From positions 714,404-778,403 of the forward strand of contig PJRA01000198.1 of the NCBI GenBank assembly GCA_016987375.1: a stretch of 64,000 nucleotides of DNA. Direction: 5' to 3'. Shown piece after piece: positions 21,278 through 33,240 of this stretch. Below the pieces are notes generated by a model. It was not told the DNA's origin. It did no database searches and saw nothing but the letters and a program-made list of their open reading frames with translations. Numbering within the stretch: the first letter of the stretch is position 1; each line of letters opens with the position of its first letter. The position numbers were made by a program, and so were the translations under genes. The stretch comes from Brachionus koreanus (lineage: Eukaryota; Rotifera; Eurotatoria; Ploima; Brachionidae).

Positions 21278-21848
21278 TTAAACAGCCTTGCATGTTGCTT
21301 CTGTTTGAATGATAATAAGAGGATGAAGTTGAACAGTGCCTCCTGGTACACAGGTTAGACCCTTATCGCATGGACAATGGAAATTATAATAGTGCATATT
21401 AGAATCAAAATTGGAGCAAGTTTCACCAGTTCTGCGTAATTTGGCACAATAGCTGCCAAAATGAATATGACTACCATCAGTAATTGCTCTTTTTCCTGTC
21501 AAATTAGGCTTTAAACAACAAGCATCTGGACCACATTCTGCATTTGAGCTGCAGTGCTCGTCAAGACTATGCCAAATATGGTGAAGACCGAATTGCTGAA
21601 AGTTATCAAAAAATTCTTGAAATTGTTCAGGAGTAATCTGGCCCCATTGTCTTTAAATAAAAATAAAAAATTATATTTTTCAAACTACATTTATATTTTT
21701 ACTCTATTAAACCATTAATGGCAGACTCAAATTCTGCGTCTTGGCTTTTTACCTAAAAAGTAAATTATTTTACTCTTAGTATCTAATTTTGTTCAATAAT
21801 TACTGTAGCTGCCAAAGCAATTGAAATCAAGATAAAAATTTTAAACAT
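21278..21848 (-). CDS. Secreted prokineticin-like colipase-fold protein
   Basis: Three exons: 21848-21804 (signal peptide MFKIFILISIALAAT), 21752-21703, 21650-21278; 155 aa. The mature part has ten cysteines in the order C-x5-C-x4-CC ... C-x7-C ... C-x-C-x5-C ... C. The segments ECGPDACC, TGETC and FHCPCDKGLTC correspond to the prokineticin/astakine spacing (GTCC, GEEC, CPCLPNLLC). An acidic/Gln stretch precedes the domain. The N-terminal AVIT sequence needed for vertebrate prokineticin receptors is absent, and there is a long insert between cysteines 4 and 5. Dickkopf Cys2 or colipase-type relatives are alternatives. Role presumably extracellular signalling or immunity (inference). Confidence 0.6.
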
Positions 21849-22001
21849 TTTTGAATAAGTTCTTAATTTTCAATTGATTTAAAAAAATATATTGAGTCTT
21901 AAGTTTCCTATGTGAAATAAGCACATTTCTAAAATGTTTATCAAATTTTTTATCATTTGAGAAAAAATAATATAATGTTTAAAAAAATTTTATTTTAACA
22001 A

Positions 22002-23977
22002 TTAAAACTTTTTTCTAACAAGTAGATCTGTAAGATTATCACTCAGGCCAATCATATCAAATAATTGCTCAAAATAGCTAATTTTCATGGGCAAACTGTA
22101 TCGTAATTTGTGACTGAATACATTTTCATTTGATTCATGAGAAAATCTGTAATTTTTGTCTTGATTTTCTTGCTTTAAATTGAATTTTATTTGATTGAGT
22201 TTTTTAATGGGAAGCATGTGACCCTCAGTAGTGAACACATATTCAGCTTCTCCTTCGTTGTTTAAATAATTTTCTTTGTCAAAAGTTAAATACAAATATT
22301 TAATAGTTTCGCTTAAAAAAAAGCTTTCCATTCGATCTTCCAACGATTTGTCCAATACATCATGAACAGTTGCAAATCCACATCTTTAAAAAAAAGTTTT
22401 TTAATAAAAATTCTTTGCTTTTTCTATAAATCCTACTTTACTCTAGTGATATCATTCAAATTTTCAATTATTAGCTTAGCTACATTAAGATAAAATGGAC
22501 TTTTGGTTGCTCTATACAAAAAATAAGTAGCCTCGGCGAATTCAGGTCTTAATGGATAAAAGTAAACATCAGGCAGCTTTAAATTCCAATTGTATCTTTC
22601 AGGTAGAACCGAAAATTTTTTCCAAATAGCAAAGTAAAGAGCATGAAAACAAATTGCCTCATCCAAGTCATTGTCTAGCACTTGGACACCAGAATAAAAT
22701 GCTTGCAATGAATCGATCCAGTTGTTGGCAGTGTTACCGGAATTCATGTTAACATTAATGTAAATTGGATGATGCCCTTTTCCTCTCAAGCACTCATTAC
22801 GGCTATACTAATTGATTAAAGCTTATTCAAGTCTAAATTTTCAATCAAATAAAATCTCAAAAATTTACCCATGCCTAAGGTATCTTTTGACCGATTTCTT
22901 TATTTCATTGAACATGTAGAGGTCTTTTTTATTACCAAAAAGAACAAAACCCTTTCAAAAAATAAATAAATTTAAGCAAAAAAGAAAAAAAAAATTTTAT
23001 ACTTTGAGCAAATATTCTAAATAAGAATCAATTCCAGCACCTAAACCGCTCATCAAACCTTGCCAATTTCCAGTTTTGATATTCAACTCATTTCCGACTA
23101 GTCCAGTTGTGGGATGCTTTTTTAAAAATATAGCTTCTGAAACAGTTCTTGCAACTTTTTCATAAATTGGATCGTTAAGCAAATAACTCAACGTGCCAAA
23201 CTCTAAAATCAGTGAGCCAGCGCCTGATGTACATGTATGGTTAAATGAATTAGTCGGAATTCCCATTTTCAAGTTTATTCTAGGATATGGAAAAATATTA
23301 TAATCATTATTGAATGCACTAATGAGTCTAACTGCTAAATCATGGGCTAAATTCAAAAATTCATTGTTATAATTGCTAATTTTCATGTCACCAAATGGCT
23401 GGTTTGGGTCTATTGTAATCAAATGTGAAGATAAAAGACTACCCATTACTCGTATAGTTGCTTCAAATACCTGAACAGTTGAATTTTTATCAAAATTCAA
23501 GTTTTCTATGACCAATTTGCTAGCTTGTTTAAATTCACTTGAATTTCCCATTACGACAAGAGTTGTTAGTGAGTCAACCAAAGTAAGAAGATAATCTCCT
23601 AAGGCATCGTTTACATTTATATTATCTGGGCGAAGATGATCCGGACCACGTCCACAACAATGAATTGGATCAAGCTCGTCCATAGGATACGCATGGTTCA
23701 TATAATTGTCATAGCCAAAACTGAACATTTCCCGAGAAAGATTTTTCAATCTGATTCTATCATTTTCTGCAAAATATAAATAAGAATCAAATTCTTTAAG
23801 AGAATCTTTTGTTAATTTGAAATAATTAAGAACAGAACTTGGCAAAACATCATTCGTGTCCACGTCATCTTTTAACTCTTTGCTTAGCTGTGAATACAAC
23901 GCGTAATCAAGGCTAATAGTCGAAATTTTTTCCAAATAAATCAAAAAATATAGAAACCTTGAAATGTTTATCTTCAT
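22002..23977 (-). CDS. EDEM1-type ER alpha-mannosidase-like protein (GH47)
   Basis: Four exons: 23977-23003, 22951-22869, 22802-22437, 22383-22002; 601 aa. An N-terminal hydrophobic segment (about residues 8-24) can serve as signal peptide or anchor. GH47 blocks follow in order: [84 protein letters not shown] and [15 protein letters not shown], with a terminal [13 protein letters not shown] proteins trim mannose from misfolded glycoproteins and hand them to ER-associated degradation. The acidic residues of the blocks are present. Slightly shorter than human EDEM1 (657 aa), the difference being at the N-terminus. Confidence 0.95.
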
Positions 23978-24194
23978 TTTTTTTCAAAATTTTTTCAATA
24001 ATTTTTCATCTTAGTTTAAATTTTTTATGATAATAATAAAAAAATTTCAAATGGTTTATACGTGTAATTAAAATAATGTTAAACTAAATTGTATTAATTA
24101 AACAAATGTTTAAGTCGTCATAATCATATTTTTCCAAAAATAAATTTAGAAAATTTTTATTTTATCTATAAATTTAGGTCTTTGTACATATTAG

Positions 24195-26878
24195 TTAATT
24201 TTTTATAATTTTAATAGGAAATTTTTCGTCTAAATTTTCTTTGTCGTGATCTAATTTTCGTTTCAATCGGCATCCAAGCCGTTTTTTGAATGATTTTATT
24301 GTATGCATTAAACATCTAACTTCATTTTCTCTGTTCATAATCCATTTCTCCTTTTTGAACTTGATCTTTTTTAATTATTAAAATAAATTAATAATAAACA
24401 GCAAAAAAGAACAAAAAAAATTTTATACCAATAAATCTTCCAATTGTCGATGAACCGTATTCAAATATTTTGTGCTTGTATCGGATAAATCAGATTCATG
24501 AACAGTGAATTCAATTAGAAAATCAATCAATTTTTGTATTAAATAATAGTTAGAAAAAGCCCTGAATATTTCATCTAAAATCAAATTGATCATAATCAAT
24601 CTAGTATTTTTACAATCACAGCTAAGATAATAATAAAACTTAGCTACACATTTAAGATCAGTGATAGATAAATTTTTTTTTATCAAATATTTTAGAACAA
24701 TTTTTATAGTTTTGCTCAGGAGAACACAATTGCGGTAGGAATAAATTCCATTTTGAGCATGATCAGATCTAAATAGAGTGAAAAATTCTCCTAAGCATGC
24801 TTTAAGCTTTTTGACCATTAAGTCTCCATTTGTTTCTCTGTCACATCTAATATATGCCAGGACCAATTTTGCTAGTAAAAGTGACTGACTTGGAACTGGA
24901 ATATTATTCAATAATAGCTTACAAAATCCAACACAAGTTAAATATGTACACTTAGAGTCCTTGAACAAAAATGTACATAAAAAAAAACTAACAAAAAAAC
25001 TAAATTTACTTCACAATCAATTTGATTTTCTAAACTATCAAAAATTTTAATAAATAAATCGCTATTTAAACTTAATTTATTTGCATGATGCAATAATATA
25101 TTTATCAAACAATTGGTGGCTTCGCATACAGGCTCTGAATAATCAAGATTAATCATCTTGAATAATAAATCATTAAATTTTTTTTTCATTTTTTTAATTT
25201 ACTTGATAAAAAATTTGTAAATAACTTAGAGCAATTTCAGAGTTGAGCAAAGATGCATGGCCTAGAGCCCGAGCAGCCAATGCTCTAACCTTCGGGTCAA
25301 GATCAGATATACTTTTTATGATCACATTATCTATAAAATATTCAATTATATTTTGATCAAGATCAATATCAATATTTAATTGATCGCTTAAGTTTAGATC
25401 TAATAGAGTTGAATTTTTGAAATCGTTTTCTGTCATTGTATCTAATGCAATATAAATTATGGTCAAGAATTTTTTTAGAAGATCTTTATCAAAACTATAA
25501 ACAACTAAATCATTATAAATTTTCCAAACAAAATCTATTCTAAATTTATTGTCAACTTGTCTTAGCAAGACCTCATAGATAAGCTCGTATTTTCTGTCAA
25601 AAAAGCAAGTCAATTCATCAATTTCAGCAAGTATTTTGACCATGTTCATATTCAAATCAATCAATATGGTGACCAGCAAATACATAGGCAATAATTTAAT
25701 ATCTCTGCTTTTTAATTTACTAAAAAAATTATTTCCTAAAGTACTTAGACATTTTTTTTTATCAAAATTTATAAATGACCGTAGTAAAAATAAAAAATTT
25801 ATATCTCTAATCAAATCTAAATCTGAACTTATTAACTCTTGTGCAAATAAATCCATTCCATTTAGAGCAAAAATGTGCTCATATAATAAATTTAAAGTCT
25901 TTAACAGCTTATCTTCAACATAGACTAGATTTAAGTAATCATTGTCTATAAACCATGTGCCTTCCAAGTCCAAATCACAAATAAATAGATAGACTTGTTC
26001 GACTATGCTCAATTGATTATTGAAATTTGTCCATTTAATAGTGAATTTTTTTAGAAGGTGACAATTTTTGCTTCTTAACAAGCAGTCGATAATTTGCTTT
26101 TTGAATAATGGATCGAAAAATTTTCTAGGAAGTTTGGCTTCGATTAATTGAAGAGCCTTGTGACGGATCGATTCCACTGAGTCATAGATTAATTTGTTTT
26201 TAATAAACTTGAATGTTAATTCGTTCAAGACAATGAGGTCTAATATCAGTAGTCGAATTTGCACGTTGGAGTCATGCTTTAGTAGGTTAATGAAGGCGTT
26301 AATTATTTTGCATTCAGAGTCATGTGGCACTTGAAAATGTGAAGCCACCTGAATAGCTTTTAATTGGGCATTCAAATTACAATCTCTCATGGCGCTTAAA
26401 GATAACAATTGAATTTTGGCAAAAATTTTCTCATCTATTTGACCATTTAAAGCTAATTTTATTGACTCTAGATATTTTAAAAGTATATCATACAACCTTA
26501 GGCGTACTGTGTCAGAATTTGATTTACTTATCTTTAAAAAAATCATAAGATATTTAAAAAATTTTTAAATTTTCTTACACTAAAAAGATAAAATATAATT
26601 TCATCTTTGACTTTGAGTTCCAATTCATTTTTATCAAATTGTATCAATAATTGAACCAAAAATTCTATAGCTAAATTTGATCTGTACACTTCATTTGATA
26701 TCAACACAATTTGAATACAACGAATGATTGCATTTGTATAATCTGATAAAAAAAGACCATCACTGGAATTATCTTGGGCCAATATGGCTCTAAGTTTGTC
26801 TAAGCCTTCATCTATGTCAAAGTATGGCTCTTGAGACAAATCAAAAATTTTCACAATTTTCTCTCTTGCCAAAGCCAT
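24195..26878 (-). CDS. NCAPG: Condensin I subunit CAP-G (NCAPG)
   Basis: Five exons: 26878-26579, 26531-25203, 25156-25010, 24959-24429, 24365-24195; 825 aa. The protein is made of HEAT repeats. Diagnostic stretches include NSDTVRLRLYDILLKYLE (family: NAVRFRVCQLINKLL), a region ECKIINAFINLLKHDSNVQI (family: ECPVVNAYATLIENDSNPEV), KALQLIEAKLP, DPKVRALAARALGHASLL and, late in the protein, LGEFFTLF followed by a Lys-rich tail ending KIIKN. NCAPG pairs with the kleisin NCAPH and helps load condensin on DNA during mitosis. It is divergent and some 190 aa shorter than human, mainly at the ends. The last exon was joined from a phase-0 donor and a basic 57-codon frame, so it is the least certain part. 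Confidence 0.85.
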
Positions 26879-29800
26879 TTTGTTGTTTTGAAAAAAAAAT
26901 GTGCTTCTTCTTAAATTAATTCTAGACCGCTATTTTTTTCAATTGTATAACTGCAGAAAATAAAAAATTTAAATTTTTTTAAAAAAAAAAAATTTATTTA
27001 TTTAAAACTAAAAAAACTAAATTATAAAAAAATAAATCAGAGCAGTTTGTCGATCTAATTGACCAAATCCACATGGCTACTTGTCAGATACAAATACGGT
27101 TTATAAATCAATGCATCTAACTAGAAGTAGACACGTAAAATGAGTTCAATTTTAAATTTTAAAATTATTTGAAAAAAAAAAAAAAAACAAAAAAATAAAA
27201 ATATAAAGCGAATCAAAATTTCGCTACTAGCTTCGTTTTATATAGCTCTAAATTGCTGCTAAATTGCAATTATTTTGTTTCAAAAACCTCTTTCTATTTC
27301 ATTTCTAGTTGTTGTAGTTACTTTTTGTGTTTCGAGTAAAATGGAGTGCTAAAAAAAAAAAAGCAAAAGATTTTTGTTATGTTTATATTTTATATAAAAA
27401 ATATTTATTTGAATTAACCTTTTTTTTTAGTTTTTCATTTTATTTAATTAAAAGTTAGTTTATTTTTTGCAAAAATAAAAGCAAATAAAAACCAATTTAG
27501 AATAGAATAGCTGCATTCTATTATTCGAAAAGAGCTCTAGCCTAAGCCTGGCTGGCAAACGATTTTCGAGCATCGATATTGGATATCGATTGCATAACCG
27601 AAAATATCAAATTACTCGGCAACACAAGTAGATTTGTGATTTGCCAAATAGCTACCTTTATTTATATTAACAAGAGCCCAAATGATTAGATTTGTTTAAT
27701 CATCGTTTAAGACTGCTAAATACCTTACAACATATTTTGTAAACTTCTAATTCGGTAATTAATTTCAACTAGTTGTGTTATAATTCCATAAACTTTTGCC
27801 TAAAATAACACTAAAATAACATAAGAACATATGAAGAAACTTAATCAAATTTAATGCAAAGGTATGCGGCTATATATCTTAAAAACAAACTTAAGAAATC
27901 AACTTTAGGGATTATGGAGAGGCTAGATTATCTTAAATAAAATTTACTCTATGCTTTTTTAAATATAAAATACACACTTTTTATTTTCTCACATACGCTT
28001 TTACCTTAGGTCACACCAAAAGAATCTAATAAATTATTGACTTATTGTCGAGATATATTGAAATTTAGCAGCCAATTGACAAAATTACAATCCATTCAAG
28101 CTTGAAAATTAGTTGAAATTTTAGTTTGGAAATTTTTTTGTGTTCACTCACTTTTTCTCACTAAAGCAGCTTTTGATCTAGATTTATTTAAAACGTAAAA
28201 AGTATGGAATTTTAATTTGAATTCCGATGATGGTGAAACAATTATTATTGAAAATAAATAACAAGATAATTTGGTCAGTAAAATCTGAAAATACTTAAAA
28301 AAAAATAATCTTTTTTTTTAGCAGCTATGTGTGTCCATTATTTCTTTAGACTAGAACAATGTAGTCGTGTAATCCAATTTAAATTATCTTGAATAGAGAT
28401 TTGGCAACATGTGTGCGGAAACGCTTAGCACAAATAGTGGCAAATCGCTTTTTTATTTTTAAGCTATGAATGTCCCGATTATTTTTAAATGATTTAACTG
28501 CTATTAAGTTGAATGGAAAAAATCTTGACAATAAATACATGCAAATTTTATTTTGAGAATTATTTTTTGTAATTAAAGCAAAAAAAAAAGTGCTAGAAGA
28601 AACTTGAAGAAAATTAGTCCTGAGGAATTTACCTAAAGCATTTGTGTGAAGCGTCGACACTCAAATTCTGAGCATAGCAATATATAATTTTCTAGTTTTG
28701 AATTGAATTATAAACAAATTTTTTTTACATATGAAAACACTATTTAGAATTTTAAAATAATTCATTAAATAATATTTGAAATTTGTTAATAAATCAATTA
28801 AATATAAAAGTAAATTTAAAGCGAAAATTAATCTGATTGTTATAAACTGATTAAATATTGTAAAAACTTTATTCAATTAAATTCAAACAAAAAGAAAAAC
28901 AACTATTAGATATGATTTAACTGGATTTTTTAAATTGAAATTAAATTTTTTGAATTTGATCTATTTTAAATCAATATCATGTAATTTTATGGATACAAGT
29001 CATTTTTTGTTAAACATATTTATTTTTATAATAGCAAACACTCAACATAAATAAAAACATGCTTGATAAACAACGATAATTGAGAAAATTATTTATTTAT
29101 TTTTTGTTTCAAATGTTTAGATATGAATTTTTGAAAATAATCATCAATGGCTGTTGTATGAGATCAGTTAACAATTTTTTTCAGAAATAAATTAATCTTT
29201 AATTATTTGTTACAAAAATAGCTATCAGAAATCAATTTAAATAAAAGTCTAAAATTTTCTCATATAATCATTTAGTCTATTAAAAGTTATTGATTTTATT
29301 TTTTCAAAAAAAAAAAGCATCAAATTACAATTTAATTTTTAGTGGAAAATATAAAATATAAAACATTTTTAAAATTTTTATCTACGATTTTTTTCTGATT
29401 TTACACCTGTTTAAAAGTCAAATTTAACAAGAACCGAGCAGTCAAAATGCCGGCTTTTGGTTAGAATTTTGAATTTTTGAATTTTACGGGTTAATATGAT
29501 CAAATTAGGTTCTTTTACTGGTATTAAAAATATGGTCTTGGTAGTGTTAAATTAGCGGAAAACATTAAAAAATGAAAATAATTTTACATTTTCATTTTTT
29601 TAAAATTTTTAATTCAATATTTTATTTTTCATTTTGATTACTGAATAATTTGGGAGAGTTTTTTTTAATTTTTGTAAATATTGCATAAAAACCCTAAAAT
29701 TATGAAAATGTTAAATTTTTTTCATTTTGCCAAAAGTTTTTTTTTAAAAATTTAACGCGTATAAACGATTTTGAGCGTGGTTTTAGAAAAATTTTTCCGT

Positions 29801-29916
29801 CAAAGGAAATGTAGACAAAAAGCATATTAGATGATGGAATGAAGATTAGTTGGAGTTGATAGAAAATCTTCAAGACACATAGCTAATAAAACTCATTTTT
29901 GAACACGTATTATAAA
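26879..29916. other. 3-kb gene-poor region
   Basis: AT-rich sequence. The stretch 27,230-27,720 is less AT-rich (CGAGCATCGATATTGGATATCGATTG near 27,568 contains nested palindromes) and may be regulatory. Frames at 28,379-28,876 on the minus strand are short and of chance composition. I saw no tRNA or snRNA signature. Confidence 0.5.
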
Positions 29917-31371
29917 TTATGATTTTAGAAATAAAACTGAAATAAAAAAATAATTAAAAAAATTTTTTATTTTTTTTTCGTCTTTAACATTCAATTTAAA
30001 ACAAAAATAATCATTTACAAATTTATCAAAATCTTTTCTAAAATACAAACACATTTTTTTATTACTACAATTTAGACATTTTAGTTGAAATTCGAAAGAA
30101 GTCAAGCTTGGAGCATTTTTTACAAAGTAGTCGTACAAAATTCTAAGCACATATTTTATTCCACACTCGGTCATAATTTTAATCTTTATGGTCTCTAAAT
30201 TTCTAAAATAATACTTGTTGTTAATAAATATTTGATTGAACTTTTCTAAATTAAAACATTGAACTGAACTTGCGTCATCAATTAGAGACAAACTTTTCAA
30301 ATTGAAAAAAAACTCTTGTGCAAATATATATCTATTTGAGACGTAACTGTTCTCCAGGTGAAATAAATTTGTTTCAAAATCAATTACATTTACAAATTCT
30401 TGGATCAGTTGGACAACTTTTACAAGATAACCATGTTCTAATTCATCCTCAGTAAGAGATGTGTCCTGAAAAATCAAAATAATTTTTTTACATTTGATTT
30501 TATCGGTTAGCTTCAATACATGAAAAACAACTGATAGCGAATTCATTATTAATTTAATTTCGACTAGATTAAGTTGATTTTCAATTTTGTTCAACTTTTT
30601 TAGAGGTATCATTTGTGTTTTTTTGAAAAAATTTATTTCAAATGACTTCAATTTTATTAATTTTGAGATTTTTTTTAATAGCTTGTATAAACATCCGTTG
30701 TAGTAATGAATGCACAAAGCTTCTAAATTTGGAAATAAATGACCAATTTTGTTCAAGAGACAATTTTCACTCAAAATGCTGTCCCAAACAAATTGCTTTT
30801 GACTTTTGGTGTCATAAACAATACACGAAACATTCAGAGAACGAGTCCTGGTGAACGATTCAAGTTGAATATCTGAAAAATCGCGAAATTTTTGACCGAT
30901 CAGCGAACCACTTGTGTTAATGAACAAATCGATTTGTAGACAAAAACACATTGGAAAAAAATTCAAGCAATCAATAGATAAAATATTCAAATTGATTAGT
31001 TTTAGATCATAGTCTATGTCAGATTTGAAGCGAATTGATTTTTGAAGTTTTAGTTGCTTTTTTGTAAGTGTAGACGAGCAAGTAGCTTTAATGTGGCGAA
31101 TCTGTTTCCGCTCTATGAAATCTGACACTTTTTCAAGGTCAACTTTGGAGCTAAAATCGATTTTTATGGAATTTTTTTTCCAAATAAAACTCGAATTGTC
31201 AATTAGTTGTTTAAAGAAAGAATTTAATAGACGCAGGTTCAGAACATCGGCCAGTTTAAGATAGTCGAAAATGCAGTAATAAATTTCAACCGGTAAATTA
31301 TTGAAATCGATTGGACTTGATTGGAATTTTTCTTCTTGGATTAATTTGGCACGCTTTCTCAAACCAAACAT
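29917..31371 (-). CDS. F-box protein with leucine-rich C-terminal region
   Basis: A single exon of 484 aa. Residues about 22-62 form an F-box (FNNLPVEIYYCIFDYLKLAD, then LRLLNSFFKQLI and IWKK). F-boxes bind SKP1 in SCF ubiquitin ligases. The rest is irregular Leu/Ile/Lys-rich sequence with short leucine-rich segments (LFPNLEALCIHYYNG, FNLKSLSLIDDASSV, YFRNLETIKIKI), suggesting a degenerate LRR solenoid for substrate binding. Near the C-terminus there is a Cys pair (CLNCSNKKMC). No family name can be given. It resembles the fast-evolving single-exon F-box genes that many invertebrates carry in numbers. Confidence 0.7.
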   Translation of the reverse strand: MFGLRKRAKLIQEEKFQSSPIDFNNLPVEIYYCIFDYLKLADVLNLRLLNSFFKQLIDNSSFIWKKNSIKIDFSSKVDLEKVSDFIERKQIRHIKATCSSTLTKKQLKLQKSIRFKSDIDYDLKLINLNILSIDCLNFFPMCFCLQIDLFINTSGSLIGQKFRDFSDIQLESFTRTRSLNVSCIVYDTKSQKQFVWDSILSENCLLNKIGHLFPNLEALCIHYYNGCLYKLLKKISKLIKLKSFEINFFKKTQMIPLKKLNKIENQLNLVEIKLIMNSLSVVFHVLKLTDKIKCKKIILIFQDTSLTEDELEHGYLVKVVQLIQEFVNVIDFETNLFHLENSYVSNRYIFAQEFFFNLKSLSLIDDASSVQCFNLEKFNQIFINNKYYFRNLETIKIKIMTECGIKYVLRILYDYFVKNAPSLTSFEFQLKCLNCSNKKMCLYFRKDFDKFVNDYFCFKLNVKDEKKIKNFFNYFFISVLFLKS

Positions 31372-32429
31372 TCTAAAATATATTAATTTTTGATCGAATT
31401 TTTTTAAAATCTTTAACTAGATTAGTACACGTATTTGTTGTTTTTTTCTAAATAAAAATAATTTTAAGTAAAAGCAAAATAAATTTAAATTTTTTTATTT
31501 AACAAATTTTTATAACAATAAAAAAATTAGTGACAGTCCACAAGCTATTTTTTTTTTTAAAAAAAAAAAGCCTTTTTCTAAAAATTTATATCATGTTATG
31601 TATGAAATTGAACAGAATTAAGAATTAAATTCTCTTCAAAATTATATGTCTAATTCTTTGTTTTTTTAATCCTAAAATATTTTAGAATTTTGCTACTACA
31701 GTAAAGTACGTTTATAACAGAATCACTGGAGGAATCAAAAAACGGTGCGTTATAACCGTATTTCGTTAGGGATAAGATAAAAATAAGAAAAAAAAATTTC
31801 AAGTTTTTGTTTTATTTTATTTTTTAAAAGTATCGGAGATGGTTTTTTTAATCATTAGACCCAATATTTCATTTTTTTGTGAAAATTTTTATTGGGAAAA
31901 AAATTAGCAAGAAAAAAAAAATTAAATTAACTTAAAATCTTTGTGTTTTTCAATTATTTGTCTAATTTTGGTTCGGATTTCATTTAATAAATTGGTCTCA
32001 AAAATTAATTCTGAAGCACCGTCTAAAATCATTTTTGTAAATTGACACACGAAAACGCCATAATTTATTGAATCTTTTTGAGACTAGTGTTGAACAACAT
32101 GAAGTTTCCATGGTTTGTCGTCGAAAATTCAAAATTTTGACCAATTCGCAAAAACTTTCTGCACATTCCGTTTGCCCATTGAATCAATATAAATGAATTT
32201 TCGGTTGATTGTATCAGCAAAAAAAAGCGTCCAGTGTTTATAATACAGTCCTGGTCCAAACATTTAAAAAAATCGGAAATTCAGAATTTCAGAGTAAAAT
32301 TTGACTGAAGATTTTTCAGAATATTTTTCTTTTCATTTCAGAAAAAAAATTTTGCATGTTTTTTTTTCAGAATTATTCAGAATTTTTTCTCAGAAATTTC
32401 AGAAATTCTGAAGTAACTCGAGTATCCTC

Positions 32430-33120
32430 GGGTTTTTATGTATCCGAGGATACATATATTTTTTTTTTTTTGTATCCGAATAAAAAAAATATTGTGTAGA
32501 AAAATACATATATGTATTCTCGGATACATATATGTATTTTTCATATGTATCTCAGCTTACATATATGTGTATGTATTAAAAATTTTAGCAACAACCAAAA
32601 ATTCAAAGAGCTTTTTGATTTAAAAAGTGATGAATCAAAAAGAAGATTAAAAGAATATGAAGTACTTCATAATCTTTTATTGAGTATTCCTGGGGTTTCT
32701 GAACCTACTAAGCAGTGCGAAAGAATTTTACATTTAAGCTTGATTACTTTATTTGATTTGATAAATAAATTGTAATTTTTTCAAATAAGAAATTTTATTT
32801 TTTCATAACTAAGTGTTTTTTCATATTTTGTAACATAGAATAATTGATAAAATTAATAAAATTTATTTATTTTTTTTCAAATTTGTATTCCTACGTGTAT
32901 CCTCTATTTAACCCCACATGTATCCTTATATGTTTCCTTATATATATCTTGAGATACATATATGTATCCGAGAATACATGTATGTATTTTTCTACACAAT
33001 ATTTTTGAAAGAATACATAAAATATGTATTCTCGGATACAAAAAAAAAATTTGTATTTTTTTGATTCATAAAATACATATTTTGTATCCCGAGATACATT
33101 ATGTATCCGAGAATACATGC
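32430..33120. repeat. Palindromic GGATACATATATGTATCC-type repeat cluster
   Basis: Many copies of the self-complementary motif TCTCGGATACATATATGTAT and variants occur in two blocks, about 32,430-32,575 and 32,895-33,120. The blocks themselves are inverted copies: the stretch around 32,490-32,527 (TTGTGTAGAAAAATACATAT) reappears inverted around 32,964-33,000. They flank a protein-like open segment. Confidence 0.75.
32589..32775 (+). pseudogene. Exon-like coding fragment between inverted repeats
   Basis: Just after an acceptor-like TTTTAG, a frame of about 61 codons reads FKELFDLKSDESKRRLKEYE and later SIPGVSEPTKQCERILHLSL, ending in a stop. The composition is that of a real protein, rich in charged residues with a helical pattern. 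No start codon or upstream exon is visible. It may be a host exon captured by the surrounding transposon, or the end of a transposon gene. I do not recognise the family. Confidence 0.4.
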
Positions 33121-33240
33121 CAAAAATGAGGTTAATGGGACTCATCTATACCAGAAAATGTATTAAAAGTACTACTGTTCTGAACAATTGTTTTTTATTT
33201 TTCGTTGTAAACGAATTTTTGTTAAAACCGTACTTTACTG

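Larger units (their letters stand above)
31699..33240. mobile_element. Pogo/Tigger-like DNA transposon, non-autonomous
   Basis: The ends are inverted: CAGTAAAGTACG at 31,699 and CGTACTTTACTG ending at 33,240, each continuing into a TTATAAC- or TTTTAAC-like sequence. The CAGT...TATAAC end style is typical of pogo/Tigger members of the Tc1/mariner group. A related stretch at 58,660-58,800 matches the sequence just outside both ends but lacks the 1.54 kb between, so it acts as an empty site. A 64-codon minus-strand frame (32,065-32,259) may be a transposase scrap. There is no intact transposase. A palindromic repeat cluster and a protein-like exon lie inside. Confidence 0.65.

Noticed and set aside
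27560..27600. Possible tRNA or snRNA around nested ATCGAT palindromes
   Set aside because: No tRNA A/B boxes, no clover-leaf and no U-snRNA core could be found on either strand.
28379..28876. Two adjoining minus-strand frames (93 and 71 codons)
   Set aside because: No splice-compatible join that improves them, low-complexity composition and no family resemblance.
32065..32259. 64-codon minus-strand frame as an intact transposase
   Set aside because: Far too short and without a catalytic motif; mentioned only as a possible scrap inside the pogo-like element.
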